Notes: generated from the sequence alone by a model not told the origin. DNA of 64,000 bases from Microcoleus sp. EPA2 (GCA_020882975.1 JAHRFD010000006.1:124001-188000), one strand, 5' to 3'. Shown: positions 7,955 to 17,835, numbered from the stretch's first letter. Program-made: numbers and translations.

Positions 7955-8896
7955 TCAATTTTCCAATCCCTCACCCACCAATGCTTCCAGTTCAGCTAAC
8001 AGCTTCTCTAGTTTCTTTTGCTTTTTGGGATCATCCCAAACCTTGGACTTTTTCACTCGCTGCAAAGCTGCATCTACGCGACTTTTAAGCGATCGATCCT
8101 GTGCAGTAGCCTCCCCTGTATTTTGGGCTTTTAAATCGGCAATGCGCTGTTTGATTTGGGTCAAAGAGAGGTCGAGATCGATCGCCTCCTCTAGTAATTG
8201 GGAGCGCTCCGAGCTATCCTTAACTCGGGCAATCGCTCTGGCTTTGGTATACTCAATCCGTCCTTTCCGCAGCGCTCCAATCACATCATCTGGCAGATTC
8301 AGCAAGGGGAGGCGATTGGTTCGGAAACTCTCTGGAGTGTACTTCCCGACGAGTGCAAATATATCGATTACTATTTGCCAGTCCGAGCTGTGGATAACGT
8401 TATCCACAGCTCCGCGTTCCGGGTGCGCGGCCGCTCCGAGCAAAGCAATAACTGACGAGGAGGTAGAGTTCAATTTCATTGCCAGCAATTGCAGAATCCC
8501 CTCGGTTTCCTCAATCGCATTCAAATCTTCCCGCTGCAAGTTCTCCAGCAGTGCAATTTGCAGAGCCTCTGTGTCTGTCAGTTCCCGAATCACAACAGGA
8601 ACTTCAGTCAAGCCTAACGACGACGCGGCTCGATAGCGCCGTTCTCCCGCTACCAATTCGTACTTGTTGCCATCTATGGGGCGTACCAGGAGCGGTTGCA
8701 GAATCCCTAGCTGCTTGACTGACTCCACCAGTTCTTGCATAGCTGTCGGCTCGAAATAGCGGCGTGGCTGCTGCTGGGGCAAGACAATTTTGTGTATTGA
8801 GACAAATTCGGATGCGGCATCTGCACTGTCGCTGGTTCCTAATAGAGCCTCAACCCCTTTGATTTGATAAGGCTGATTGTCGCGCTTTTGATTCAT
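7955..8896 (-). CDS. parB: ParB/RepB/Spo0J-family partition protein
   Basis: Centromere-binding partner of ParA in plasmid segregation. The N-terminal CTP-binding region is clear: ILQPLLVRP, ELVAGERRYRAAS and LLENLQREDLNAIEETEG. The helix-turn-helix region covers about residues 165-230 and the C-terminus is a charged helix for dimerisation. Between EGILQLLAMKL and the LPLLNLPDDVIGALRKGRI segment lies a variable loop (residues about 150-175) encoded over a perfect 28-bp palindrome. ParB overlaps the stop of parA by four bases, so the pair is one operon. The parS site is not identified with certainty. Confidence 0.92.
   Translation of the reverse strand: MNQKRDNQPYQIKGVEALLGTSDSADAASEFVSIHKIVLPQQQPRRYFEPTAMQELVESVKQLGILQPLLVRPIDGNKYELVAGERRYRAASSLGLTEVPVVIRELTDTEALQIALLENLQREDLNAIEETEGILQLLAMKLNSTSSSVIALLGAAAHPERGAVDNVIHSSDWQIVIDIFALVGKYTPESFRTNRLPLLNLPDDVIGALRKGRIEYTKARAIARVKDSSERSQLLEEAIDLDLSLTQIKQRIADLKAQNTGEATAQDRSLKSRVDAALQRVKKSKVWDDPKKQKKLEKLLAELEALVGEGLEN
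8385..8412. promoter_or_regulatory. 28-bp perfect palindrome containing two opposed DnaA boxes, inside parB
   Basis: The centre reads TGTGGATAACGTTATCCACA, extended by GAGC and GCTC arms to a perfect 28-bp palindrome. TTATCCACA matches the bacterial DnaA-box consensus, here present once on each strand with a two-base spacer. It lies in the part of parB that encodes a variable loop, so the DNA itself may be under selection. It could be a DnaA, ParB or other dimer binding site, or chance. Confidence 0.5.
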
Positions 8897-9648
8897 CGCA
8901 GAGCTAAGAGTCCTTGTGCAATAGTATCGAGTACGGCGACGGCTGGATGTTTTGGATTGTACACGGCCAGAGGTACGTGTTGCTGTGACGCATCGGCAAA
9001 AGCCACAGTCCGAGGGACGGCGGGGTAAATCGCACCAATCTTCTCCAAAGAAGTAGTAATTGACTGCAAACTTTGAAAGGCCTGTACAGTACGGGTATCG
9101 TACAGCGTCGGAATCACTCCTGCAATCTGCAATTTCCGATTAGCGCGTTTCCTGACGCGAGCAATGGTTTGCAACAGCAATTCGGTTCCTTTGAGAGCTT
9201 TATATTCAGTCTGAATCGGAATTAAGACGTGAGTGGAGGCAACTAGACTGATATAGGATAGGATGCCTAGCGAAGGAGGGCAGTCTATCAATATGAAGTC
9301 ATAGTGCGAGCTCAGGGGGTCAATGACTTCTTTGAGCCGGCTATCTCTCATATCAGCCACTACCAGTTCCAGCTCTGCTCCGCTCAAATTAATATTGGAA
9401 GGGAGCAAGTCCATGTTGTGAAGGTTTTTGCAGAGCACCGCTTCAGAACCGTTCATAATGGACTCGTAGACAGTCTCCTGTAACTCAGATGGCTCCAAGC
9501 CCATGAAGGCGGTAAGTGAGGCTTGGGGGTCCATATCTACTAACAAGACTTTTTGCTTCCGCTTGGCTAAATGGTAGCCTAAATTCATTGTCAAACTGGT
9601 TTTGGAGACGCCGCCTGACTGGTTGAACAGCGCAATAATTTTGCTCAT
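8893..9648 (-). CDS. parA: ParA-family partition ATPase
   Basis: A Walker ATPase that positions plasmid copies over the nucleoid together with ParB. The P-loop is NQSGGVSKTSLT. The family's signature lysine of KGGxxKT is replaced (Q-S-G-G) while the phosphate-contacting K is kept, as in several cyanobacterial plasmid ParAs. The A' motif is LLVDMDPQASLT and the Walker B region is FILIDCPPSLGIL. At 251 aa with no N-terminal DNA-binding extension it is a small ParA, so autoregulation by this protein alone is unlikely. The 290 bp upstream hold a 20-bp palindrome and a 14-bp inverted repeat that may be the operator or centromere. Confidence 0.93.
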   Translation of the reverse strand: MSKIIALFNQSGGVSKTSLTMNLGYHLAKRKQKVLLVDMDPQASLTAFMGLEPSELQETVYESIMNGSEAVLCKNLHNMDLLPSNINLSGAELELVVADMRDSRLKEVIDPLSSHYDFILIDCPPSLGILSYISLVASTHVLIPIQTEYKALKGTELLLQTIARVRKRANRKLQIAGVIPTLYDTRTVQAFQSLQSITTSLEKIGAIYPAVPRTVAFADASQQHVPLAVYNPKHPAVAVLDTIAQGLLALR

Positions 9649-9752
9649 TTATTTTTAAGCACGCTCTGAAACGTGTTGATTAAACAATATTAGTGGACTG
9701 CGGCTTATTGTAGGCTAATCTTTGAAAGAACTTTGAGAACCGCGTCTGATAA

Positions 9753-9772
9753 CTAACTGCGATCGCAGTTAG
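9753..9772. promoter_or_regulatory. 20-bp palindrome upstream of parA
   Basis: CTAACTGCGATCGCAGTTAG is perfectly palindromic and centred on a HIP1 octamer, about 105 bp upstream of the parA start. It is a candidate operator or parS. HIP1 palindromes are frequent in cyanobacteria, so the extended arms, not the core, are the evidence. Confidence 0.4.
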
Positions 9773-9792
9773 CATTGAACAGAGATGTTGAG

Positions 9793-9890
9793 GGGAGCAT
9801 CCCGATGCAAGCAAGTTGTCTCAAAAGACAACGGCAGTATAGGGCTTTCGAGGGATATCAGCGGTGTTTTTGCAAAATCGGGATGCTCCC
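9793..9890. repeat. 14-bp inverted repeat flanking ~70 bp upstream of parA
   Basis: GGGAGCATCCCGAT at 9793-9806 is matched exactly by its complement ATCGGGATGCTCCC at 9877-9890. The pair lies between the parA start and the 3' end of the histidine kinase gene. It may be part of the partition site or the remains of a small foldback element. Confidence 0.6.
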
Positions 9891-9939
9891 GATGTTGAGC
9901 GTAGCCCATAGCCATAACTTGGATTTGGGTGGGATTCAT

Positions 9940-12420
9940 TCAAAGGTAGTGTTGACTCAAATCGCTGATAATATCTAAGCTCATATTGTCAACTAATTTA
10001 GTCAGAGCCGCAGCAATTTGCTTCTGCGACAGCGGAATTCGCTCAATCAATAGCCTTACCGCTTGCTCGTCTCCACAAGCGGCTGCTTTATAAAGCTTCT
10101 CAATCGACTCCCTCGGCAACACAGACAGCGACTCAGGAGTCAGTTGCATAACAGGCTCATCCTGTTCGGACTTCCTCGGCGACTCCTCTTCATAGATATA
10201 GCGAACACCCAAATGAAGCGCCATCTTCTCAAAAATTACTGCCTCTCGGAACGGTTTGGCAACAAAGTCATCGAAGCCTTTCGACATGGCGAGTTCCTGG
10301 GTTTTAACAAAAGCATTAGCGCTCAAAGCAATAATCTTAGTATTAGAACCGTCAGGCAGAGCTCGAATTTTTTGAGCAGCTTGAAAGCCGTCCAGAACAG
10401 GCATCCTCAAATCCATCCAAATTAAATCCGGCTTGTACTTTCGCCACAACTTAACAGCCTCAATTCCGTTATTTGCAAACCACACAACAAAACCAGCCGA
10501 CTTCAATATCTGAGTTAGCAGCAAACGATTTGCCGACTCATCGTCTGCTACCAGAATGCGATATATTTGTTGGTTGGATGCCAACCCCTTGACTCGTTTT
10601 TGTGGCTGTCTGTCATAAATTTCGCTCTCAGTTGCATGACTGACTTTAATGTAAAAACTAAAAACCGTTCCTTTCCCCACAGAACTTTTGACCTTAATCT
10701 CGCCACCCATCAGCTTGACGAAAGAGTTACTGATTGGCAATCCCAAGCCGGTTCCCGTTTGCGATTTCCTGCCAGCTTCAGTTTGCACGAACGGCTTAAA
10801 CAAACGGCTAACCTCATCAGGCGCAATGCCTGGACCTGTATCCTTCACAGAGAATTGGAGAAAGAATTTGGGTAAAGGTTTTTTAGCCATAGACTGAAGG
10901 CATTTTACAGTCAGCTTCACCCTACCCGCCTCAGTAAATTTAACAGCATTATCCAACAGATTAATCAAAACTTGACGCAGCTTGCTTTCATCAGTTCGGA
11001 CGTATTGCGGTACATCTGAACTGCGTTCAAAAACAAGTTGCAATCCTTTAGATTGAGTTTTGAGTTGGAACATCCCTTCTATATCATTGAGCAAACTGTA
11101 CAGGTCAAAAGCATTTGATTCGAGGGTAATTTGACCAGCTTCAATCTTAGACAGCGACAAAATATCGTTGATTAGTTTCAACAAATGCTCGCCACTGCGA
11201 TTGATAATATCTAAACTCGACTGCTGTTCCGGTGCAGTTTTTTTAGAGTGCACAAGGAGGTGAGCAAAGCCGATAATCGCATTGAGAGGCGTTCTCAATT
11301 CGTGGCTCATATTAGCCAGAAAGGTACTTTTAGCGCGATTAGCACTTTCGGCTGCAATTTTAGCTTGTTTTAGTTCCTTTGTTTTCTGTGCAACTTGCCG
11401 CTTTAAATCGCCAGAATATTCTTTTAACCGCTGGCGAGATGTCTTTAACTGGCAATTCATGCGCTCGAAAGCACAGGCTAGGGCTTCGAGTTCGGCAACG
11501 CCGCTACCTGAAACTGTTGAGTCGAAGTCGCCACCAGCTATCGCCTCTGTTGCCTTTATTAACCGCAGCAGCCGCTGTTCTATTCTTAGGGAAATGGACA
11601 GCAAAAGGCAGATAGAAAGAACCAAAGCCACTAGGACGAGCCAAATAGTGTTGCGGGTGTTGGCCTGAACTTTTTGGGTGAAGTCGGTTTCGGGTACAAC
11701 TGCCACAATCAGCCAATTTAAGCCTTTCGGGTTTTTAAAAGGTCTGACTTGCAGTAAGTATAGTGAGTTGCTGGCAGTAAAGTTAAGATTTTGGCTGCTG
11801 TTAATAGCAGCGAGGCTGCCATAATGTTTAAGCAAATACTCTGTTGAAAGCCGGATTACTTTTTGTTGCAGAGCTTGGGTGCTTTCTCGCTGCAGTCCGT
11901 CAACAGAAATAGACGGTTTTGGTTCAGTTACCTCGTTCCGAGCAACTAAATGTCCCGAACGGTCTAAGATAAAGGCTTGACAGTTAGGGCTGATGTGGAA
12001 ATCGTGCAAGTTGAATGTTGAGGTTGGGGTGGGAAAAGCAGGATTTGTTTTTTGTTGACGGAATATTGTTTTTGGAGAGTCTGACCCATTTCTTTTCCCA
12101 TTTGGTTTGATTGTGACTCCGGCTGTTTGACTTGGGGGAAGTTGGTTTACCGAACCAGTTTGCATTTTTTTATAAGTCCCTTCTCCTTTCCCAACCCCAA
12201 CCCCTTCTTTTAAGTAGCTGTCAAGGCGGTCAGATATGCGGCTCGTTGCTTCGGACAATAGCTGTGCAACTAAGTCATTCATTGTCTGCCGCCCTGTTTG
12301 AAAAGAAAGCCATCCCGTTAGAGCTAGTAAGGTTGAAATCAAAAGAGCGTTGGGGACTGTAAGGACAACGCGCAGCGGGAGGGCAGACTTTTTTTGAACT
12401 GAGCTTTTTGGGCGGAACAT
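9940..12420 (-). CDS. Hybrid sensor histidine kinase with receiver domain
   Basis: A membrane sensor kinase. Transmembrane helices lie at about 17-40 and 256-278, enclosing an extracytoplasmic sensor region with cache-like features ([18 protein letters not shown]). A HAMP linker covers about 275-330. The dimerisation domain has its phosphoacceptor H373 in MSHELRTP. The ATPase domain shows N-, D- and G-boxes ([27 protein letters not shown]). The receiver domain (about 620-735) has D670 in WMDLRMP and K722. The C-terminal ~70 residues are helical but lack an obvious Hpt histidine. No response regulator gene is adjacent, so the output partner must be elsewhere. It is transcribed toward parAB but separated from it by the putative partition region. 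Confidence 0.92.
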   Translation of the reverse strand: MFRPKSSVQKKSALPLRVVLTVPNALLISTLLALTGWLSFQTGRQTMNDLVAQLLSEATSRISDRLDSYLKEGVGVGKGEGTYKKMQTGSVNQLPPSQTAGVTIKPNGKRNGSDSPKTIFRQQKTNPAFPTPTSTFNLHDFHISPNCQAFILDRSGHLVARNEVTEPKPSISVDGLQRESTQALQQKVIRLSTEYLLKHYGSLAAINSSQNLNFTASNSLYLLQVRPFKNPKGLNWLIVAVVPETDFTQKVQANTRNTIWLVLVALVLSICLLLSISLRIEQRLLRLIKATEAIAGGDFDSTVSGSGVAELEALACAFERMNCQLKTSRQRLKEYSGDLKRQVAQKTKELKQAKIAAESANRAKSTFLANMSHELRTPLNAIIGFAHLLVHSKKTAPEQQSSLDIINRSGEHLLKLINDILSLSKIEAGQITLESNAFDLYSLLNDIEGMFQLKTQSKGLQLVFERSSDVPQYVRTDESKLRQVLINLLDNAVKFTEAGRVKLTVKCLQSMAKKPLPKFFLQFSVKDTGPGIAPDEVSRLFKPFVQTEAGRKSQTGTGLGLPISNSFVKLMGGEIKVKSSVGKGTVFSFYIKVSHATESEIYDRQPQKRVKGLASNQQIYRILVADDESANRLLLTQILKSAGFVVWFANNGIEAVKLWRKYKPDLIWMDLRMPVLDGFQAAQKIRALPDGSNTKIIALSANAFVKTQELAMSKGFDDFVAKPFREAVIFEKMALHLGVRYIYEEESPRKSEQDEPVMQLTPESLSVLPRESIEKLYKAAACGDEQAVRLLIERIPLSQKQIAAALTKLVDNMSLDIISDLSQHYL

Positions 12421-12911
12421 TGGTTAAAAAAAGGGAGTGGGAATGAGGAAAAAAACGTTCTTCCGAGAAAGTATTACTGCCGAACCGTTCAAAAAATATC
12501 TATTTAAGATGTCTATTCAAAACTGATAACTCAGCTTCGCGTTGAGTAGGAAGTAGAAAAGTTCTCCCATCCTCACTCACTATCCCTGCTCACTTTCATT
12601 ATGCTGTTTGACTAATTGCTATTATTAATAGCGCAGCTTCAAACCAATCAAAATCAGTCAAAAGCCATAAGTTCTCAGAGCGAGCGGTTAGCGACACTGG
12701 CTCCCGCCTGACTCAGCTTGGCAGTATTGAGGAGAGGATTTGCATCTCAACTAACCCAAGTTGCGTACTTAAAGCCGCTCTTGACTGGTAATGGGTAATT
12801 GGAACAAGTTGAGATTTGAGGTTTGAGATTTTAAATTGATGGATTGCCCTTTATCCCGCTCTGTGGTTGACCCCGGAACGAATGGACTTGCCTAACTCTG
12901 TCTAATATTGG
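12421..12911. other. Intergenic region between T4SS end and histidine kinase
   Basis: Nearly 500 bp without a credible gene or strong inverted repeat. It should hold the promoter of the histidine kinase near 12421-12550 and the transcription end of the T4SS cluster, but I see no clear terminator hairpin. Confidence 0.4.
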
Positions 12912-13661
12912 TTAGATATGAGTAGGTATGTGTGAGCGGTAGTTTGATTCAAAAGCTATTTTGGCTAGCTCGACAATCACAGACAAGTCTACTCCGGCTC
13001 GTGCAGCAGCATCGGCCGCCGATAGATTCTGATTTCTTACCAGAGCTAAAAATTGTCGCACGCTGTAGACTACTGGGTCGCTGGCTGCTGTGTAGCCTTT
13101 TTGAATGGCAATCAGCAATCCTTTTTCAACATCTGATGCTGCGGGGGCGCGACCTCTATCAACGTTCACAGTCGGCGACATTCTTGGGGTGACGGGAGCG
13201 ATGCGAATTCCTAAGTGTTCTGGTTCTTTGTTGGTAGGAACGATGTTGAAGTTGTAAAGTCGCTGTTTCCCTTTTGAATCTACAGTTTTGATTGAAAGGT
13301 TAGTGATGGTAGCTGTGGTAGCTCCCGGAAAATTGAGCGCTTGAATGGGACGCAAGAAAACAGTTTTGGCTTGGCCGCTTGCCAACTGTGCATCGGTGCT
13401 GAAAACTATTTTTGAGGGGTCGGCAATTAAAATGTAGGCGAGAGCTTCATCGGTTGAGCTGAAGTCGATCGCACTTGCGCGACCGGGATAGACTAAAATA
13501 TCGATCGCACTATTGACGGCAATATCTCGACCCACAGTTTGATAGCCTGTTACTGGGGATTGAGCAAAAGCACAGTCGCGGTAGCTTGCAGCGGCGAACA
13601 CTGCTGTGAACAAAAGCCCTCCGAGGGAAAGCATTATTGGAGATTGGATGCGATTCGTCAT
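12912..13661 (-). CDS. VirB9/TraK-like T4SS outer-core protein
   Basis: A secreted protein with a signal sequence (residues about 10-33, ending near CAFAQS). The mature part resembles the N-terminal beta domain of VirB9 and TrbG: DIAVNSAIDILVYPGRAS, then IVFSTDAQL, then TVFLRPIQALNFPGATT. VirB9 proteins line the outer-membrane core of type IV secretion systems together with VirB10. The gene follows virB10, the last recognised gene of the cluster. The C-terminal part (after about 190) has an AADAAARAGVD helix and no clear VirB9 C-domain, so it may be a shortened or divergent member. The match is from motif spacing, not strong identity. Confidence 0.6.
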   Translation of the reverse strand: MTNRIQSPIMLSLGGLLFTAVFAAASYRDCAFAQSPVTGYQTVGRDIAVNSAIDILVYPGRASAIDFSSTDEALAYILIADPSKIVFSTDAQLASGQAKTVFLRPIQALNFPGATTATITNLSIKTVDSKGKQRLYNFNIVPTNKEPEHLGIRIAPVTPRMSPTVNVDRGRAPAASDVEKGLLIAIQKGYTAASDPVVYSVRQFLALVRNQNLSAADAAARAGVDLSVIVELAKIAFESNYRSHIPTHI

Positions 13662-13665
13662 GGCA

Positions 13666-13855
13666 GTTATCGGTTGATGCTGAGAAAATTGTTGACAGTA
13701 GAAACGGGGATTTTCTTTACTAATCGCAGTCGCGTTGGGGCGACTTAACAGTTTACCGACGGCTCCGTTATCGGTAAATGTTGAGAAAGCTGTTAACAGT
13801 AATAGAAACCGGGGTTCCTTTATTAACCACAGCTACATTGGGGCGGTTTAAAAGT
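13666..13855 (-). repeat. Tandem duplication of the virB10 3' end
   Basis: 13666-13750 and 13769-13855 are imperfect copies of one ~85-bp segment; shared blocks include GGGGCG, CGGGG-TTC and TGTTAACAG-type runs. The copy at 13769-13855 encodes the true C-terminus of VirB10 (RPNVAVVNKGTP to the stop). The copy nearer virB9 still reads RPNATAISKENP but is frame-shifted afterwards. The gap between virB10 and virB9 is thus mostly a relic of virB10. Confidence 0.75.
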
Positions 13856-15783
13856 TCTTCAGTTGCTCTATCTGAGCGGCTTTCCATCCGTTTTGCCAGG
13901 GGGCTGAAGAAGCCATCGAGGACGGCGGACCAAATTTGGGGCTCTCGACTTTCAACGGTGGTTGTACTGCTTCCAAACCCACCGCTAATACTGCTAGAGC
14001 TCCTGACTTTAGGCTCTGCGAACACTTGACCGACTCGTCCAACTCCCGACAGCACTGCGGTGAGGATATCTTGTCCGGCAATATCGGAACCTGGGTCGAA
14101 GTAGCCTGAAGCAATGAGCGGCCCTCCACCCTCTCCTGCAATCAAAATTGCGCCTTCTGGAATGGGCTGCTGTTTAATCTGACCGTTTCTATCAGAGTAG
14201 ACGAGCGCCACAGCAGTAGCTTGTACCATGCGATTGGTTTTGCTGACGGTGCTGGCTTTGGCAATGACAACCGTGCCCGGAGGAAAAGCAATAGAGCCGT
14301 CAGTTGCCGTTACGTCGGCTGTGAGAGTGACGGCAAATTTGTCGTAAAGCTGTTTGCCTGAGCCTTCATCCCACAGCAGGGGAACCGAAACTACGCCGGA
14401 TGCTGTGGTTCCAAGGGAAACCTGAGCTGTTTGGGAGGTTGAGGAACTTTGGGGCGTGCGGTTGAGAATGCCTTTTGCCCCTGGGGAGTTTACTTGTTCC
14501 AGAGTTGGGGAATTTGTTAAAGCAGAAGCCTCTGGAGCAGTTTCTGGGGAAAGGGTTTGAAATTCTGTATCAGGCAAGGACGTTCGGCGAGCGCTCAGTC
14601 GAGCCGCAGTCTCGATTGGGCTATCGGTAGAATCGGAACTTGTTTGGGGGGAAAGGGCAGCCGGAGTTAATTGGTTAGTCGAGTTTTGGGAGTTGTCGGT
14701 GGTTTCGAGGCTGTCCTCTCCTGCGGGAAACTCCGGGTGTAGCCTTTCCCCGGTGGCGTTATTTGGGCGGTTATAAAATTCTTGTGGGATTTGCTCGAAA
14801 GAAACGTATGAGGGTTGCGACTTTTGGTTGCCGATATTGACTGTTAGGAATTCACTTGTTGGAGTTGGGTTCGTACTAGCGGGGGCGGTAGCACTTGTTG
14901 TCGCTGGAGTGCTTGGTGTTGCACTCACGGCATTCGCTATTCGGTTAGGGTCAAAATTTCCCCTGGTTTGTCCGAGTTGGGCGAGTTGGTTCCACCGCTC
15001 AAACGGATCGATTTTTTCTTCTGTTGGAGTTGGAATTAAAGGTGGGGGTATTAACGGTTTGAGTATGGGGCCCGGTGCAGGTGTTCTTGAGGGTACTCTT
15101 TGAGGTATGGGTGCGGGTAGTGTTACCGTCCGCACTACTGTTCTGGGTGGGGGTAGGGGTTCGCGTAGAGGAGTAGGTGGCGGTGCGGAGCTCCGGGTAG
15201 CGACTAGACGCGGAGTTCGCGGAGTTCGCGGGGCTCTTGACGGTTTGGGCGACGGTTCTGTTTTGGGTTTTGCGGTTTTTTGCGGTTTTTCGGCTAACAG
15301 TTTTTGTTGGTCTTGGTAAGCTAATTTAGCCAGCAATTCCGGTTTTTCATCTTTAATGGTGGGAGAAGAGCTTTCTTTTGGTGTTGATTGTGCGATAGGT
15401 TCGCGAGGTGATTTAGGCTTGATAAATTGCCAAATCAGCAGTCCTAGCAATAGTATTCCACCAGTCAATAGCAGCATTGTCACTGCTCTAGGAACGCCTC
15501 TTTCGGAAACAGGCGGCGGCAGTGGTCTTTCCTCATCTTGAGCAAGTTGATATTGAGTTTCCAATGTTAGGGGTGCATTGGGGTCAAAGTTAGCAATGAA
15601 GTTCTCGTCAATATCATCTTGCGAGGGGGAAGGGGAAGGGGAAAAGTTATCTTCTGACATCTTGCTACTATCGTTATTAAGGATACTTTCGCTATCAAGA
15701 GGGAGTGAATTCTTTTGCTCAAATTCTGCTGCTGTCAACTTTGTTGGATGAGAATTGTTTGAAGATTCTTGTCTATTACTCAT
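13768..15783 (-). CDS. virB10: VirB10/TrbI-like T4SS core protein
   Basis: The inner-to-outer membrane scaffold of the type IV secretion channel. The cytoplasmic N-terminus (1-98) is acidic and disordered, and one transmembrane helix lies at about 100-121. It is followed by a long proline- and threonine-rich periplasmic stretch (about 150-440). The TrbI-type beta-barrel domain starts near 455: VSVPLLWDEGSGKQLYDKF, AFPPGTVVIAKAST, ILIAGEGGGPLIASGYFD and SDIAGQDILTAVLSGVG. This order of hydrophobic strands and the glycine-rich turn is typical of VirB10. At 671 aa it is longer than the Agrobacterium protein, mostly through the proline-rich part. The duplicated 3' end lies just downstream. Confidence 0.85.
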   Translation of the reverse strand: MSNRQESSNNSHPTKLTAAEFEQKNSLPLDSESILNNDSSKMSEDNFSPSPSPSQDDIDENFIANFDPNAPLTLETQYQLAQDEERPLPPPVSERGVPRAVTMLLLTGGILLLGLLIWQFIKPKSPREPIAQSTPKESSSPTIKDEKPELLAKLAYQDQQKLLAEKPQKTAKPKTEPSPKPSRAPRTPRTPRLVATRSSAPPPTPLREPLPPPRTVVRTVTLPAPIPQRVPSRTPAPGPILKPLIPPPLIPTPTEEKIDPFERWNQLAQLGQTRGNFDPNRIANAVSATPSTPATTSATAPASTNPTPTSEFLTVNIGNQKSQPSYVSFEQIPQEFYNRPNNATGERLHPEFPAGEDSLETTDNSQNSTNQLTPAALSPQTSSDSTDSPIETAARLSARRTSLPDTEFQTLSPETAPEASALTNSPTLEQVNSPGAKGILNRTPQSSSTSQTAQVSLGTTASGVVSVPLLWDEGSGKQLYDKFAVTLTADVTATDGSIAFPPGTVVIAKASTVSKTNRMVQATAVALVYSDRNGQIKQQPIPEGAILIAGEGGGPLIASGYFDPGSDIAGQDILTAVLSGVGRVGQVFAEPKVRSSSSISGGFGSSTTTVESREPQIWSAVLDGFFSPLAKRMESRSDRATEELLNRPNVAVVNKGTPVSITVNSFLNIYR

Positions 15784-15978
15784 GGCTACCTCGGTTGTTG
15801 CTTATTACGATGGTTAATTAACAAATGATTGGCTTTTCTGTGAGTGGGAAAGAGCAGAAAATCACGACTTCTTTGTTGTTAAATACAACCGCTTGAAGTT
15901 CATATACAGCACTTGTCAGGTAAGTGAAATACAAACAAATCGGTTTCTGTAGGGGCGGTACTCCTTCCCCTTCCCCCT

Positions 15979-16692
15979 CTAAGGTTTAAATTCAACAATT
16001 CGGGAAATTTCTAATCCGGCTGCTCTCAAAGAGTGAATAGTTTTCTCTAATTCATTAGCGTTTTCTTGGAGAGGGGATTTGGGAATTTCTACGGCTTTGA
16101 TGGTGAAGGTTCGATTAAACTGTTCTCGGCTTTCTCCAATGCCTTGCTCTAGCACTACGCGAGTAGCAATTACATCTATTTCCCAAACTCCTCTTTTTAT
16201 TTCTCTGGGTTCTGAAATGTGAGAGATATAGACTCCAGAGCGGGTTTTTCCTGAATAGATGGTGTTAGGAACGAGTTGGGCAAGTTCGACAAGGGAAGCT
16301 TTGCCAAACTCTGACTCCATCATCAATGAACCCATCCAAGCAGTTGTAGGAACTTTCGTACTGCCTTTAACTTTAATGCCGGGGTCGGGGTCATTTGTGC
16401 CGGGTATTTTGCCTGACCAAGCCCAGGTTAAATTCACCCAACTTGACACGAAAGTTTGGATAGTTTTAGGCTCTCTGTAAAACTCATCTTGTTCTGCAAT
16501 TCGGGCTGCGGTTCCGTCTTTGAGCTGAACAAATGTAACTTTTTTTTGAGATAAAGCTCTCAAACTAACTGTGTTAACTAAAACAGCAATTGTTAGTAAA
16601 AAAACAAAGCTGGTTAGCAGGATAAAACACAAGGCTAAGGTGTTTTTAGATTCGGGAAGTAAGGGTTGAGATTGCTTAAGTTTGACATTCAT
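15979..16692 (-). CDS. VirB8/TraE-like inner-membrane T4SS protein
   Basis: One N-terminal transmembrane helix (about 18-45) follows a short cytoplasmic tail, and a periplasmic domain of about 190 residues follows it. This is the architecture of VirB8 and TraE, which assemble the inner-membrane base of the secretion channel. Position between the VirB6-like and VirB10 genes supports the call. Sequence evidence is modest: SLRALSQKKVTFVQLKDGTAARI after the helix and a FVSSWVNLTWAW helix. The 195 bp downstream before virB10 hold no gene. Confidence 0.6.
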   Translation of the reverse strand: MNVKLKQSQPLLPESKNTLALCFILLTSFVFLLTIAVLVNTVSLRALSQKKVTFVQLKDGTAARIAEQDEFYREPKTIQTFVSSWVNLTWAWSGKIPGTNDPDPGIKVKGSTKVPTTAWMGSLMMESEFGKASLVELAQLVPNTIYSGKTRSGVYISHISEPREIKRGVWEIDVIATRVVLEQGIGESREQFNRTFTIKAVEIPKSPLQENANELEKTIHSLRAAGLEISRIVEFKP

Positions 16693-16749
16693 AAATTCTA
16701 ATGTTGAGTAGTGGTGAATTTGAACAAATTTTGGTGGACGAATTCAGTC

Positions 16750-17835
16750 CTAAAGGAGTTTTCCGGCAACAAGACCAATCGCGTTACTGGCAATGTCTGT
16801 AAGCTGTTTAGTGCTATTAGCGATCGCACTATACAAAGCGGTTCCTCCACCCTTGGCAATTAATACAGCAAGAATGGGAGAAAACACAGCTAAAAAGAAT
16901 AAAAAGGCAATATCTGTAACTAACTCTGCATCGGATTTGACAATCACTACAGCGACTAAGCCAACGACGATGTTGTAGCCTAATTGGACTCCAAATAAGG
17001 ACATAAATCCTATTAGCCAAGCCCAGATTGGTTTTCCTTGCAGTGGCAATAGTGACAAGCCCATTGCCAGAGGTCCGAATAGAGCTGTTAGCAACAATGC
17101 TGCTTCTAAAATGTTGACAAATGCCCACTGTACCGATCTAAGAATTAAGCGAATGATGGGCAAGACAGTAGACCTAAAAACTTGTCCTGCAAAATCGCCA
17201 TTTCCTATATCCTGAAGATTGGCAACATTGCCTAAGTTTTCGACAAATCGCTGCAAGCTTTTGAGAGGCCCTCCATTTTGCTGTTCGGCTGCCTGAAGGA
17301 TTTGTTGAGCTGGCTGTTTTTTGCTGTTCCAACATTCCACTAAAGCTGATCCAACTTTGCCCTGACATTCGCTGTAGAGTTTTTCAATCTCTTCTTTGCC
17401 AGCACTGGTAAGGTTAACGTCGCTCAGGGCAGTTCTGAAGGTCATTTCTCCGACTTGAATCTTCATAATTTCTTGCACTTGAGTGCTGCCTACAGCTTTG
17501 ATGAATTTGATGCTCTCAGCTAAGACTTTACCGTTGTTACTGAGAAATACTACAATCACAAGCGGCCAGATAAACATGGCTACTAGCTCTGACCAAGACT
17601 GTTTTTCGATGATTTCTTTGCCACTGGTGACAGCGAGGTAAGTAACAGATATTCCCGCCAGAATTAGTCCGAGCTTAACTAAAGCAATCCAGAGAGAGGA
17701 TTCTTGAGTGTTGAAGGTGTTAAACCAAACTAAATTCCAGGATTCGATGGTTTTTTGAGAGACTTCTATGGCATCAGAAAGAGTGTCCAGGGCTTGTCCT
17801 GCTGTGCTAGTTTGGGCAATAAATTGTATTAGCAT
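16750..17835 (-). CDS. VirB6/TrbL-like polytopic T4SS protein
   Basis: A polytopic inner-membrane protein of about seven hydrophobic segments: two near 50-110, one at about 215-245, and a cluster at 240-350. A soluble loop of about 100 residues lies between. VirB6/TrbL proteins form the inner-membrane pore of type IV systems, and the length (361 aa) is right. The loop has two cysteines in a SECQGKVGSALVECWNSK stretch that may form a disulfide. It is transcribed 23 bp after the upstream VirB5-like gene. Confidence 0.65.
   Translation of the reverse strand: MLIQFIAQTSTAGQALDTLSDAIEVSQKTIESWNLVWFNTFNTQESSLWIALVKLGLILAGISVTYLAVTSGKEIIEKQSWSELVAMFIWPLVIVVFLSNNGKVLAESIKFIKAVGSTQVQEIMKIQVGEMTFRTALSDVNLTSAGKEEIEKLYSECQGKVGSALVECWNSKKQPAQQILQAAEQQNGGPLKSLQRFVENLGNVANLQDIGNGDFAGQVFRSTVLPIIRLILRSVQWAFVNILEAALLLTALFGPLAMGLSLLPLQGKPIWAWLIGFMSLFGVQLGYNIVVGLVAVVIVKSDAELVTDIAFLFFLAVFSPILAVLIAKGGGTALYSAIANSTKQLTDIASNAIGLVAGKLL

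Noticed and set aside
14828-15541. Several long plus-strand frames within virB10
   Set aside because: They mirror the proline-rich coding region of virB10 and are antisense shadows.
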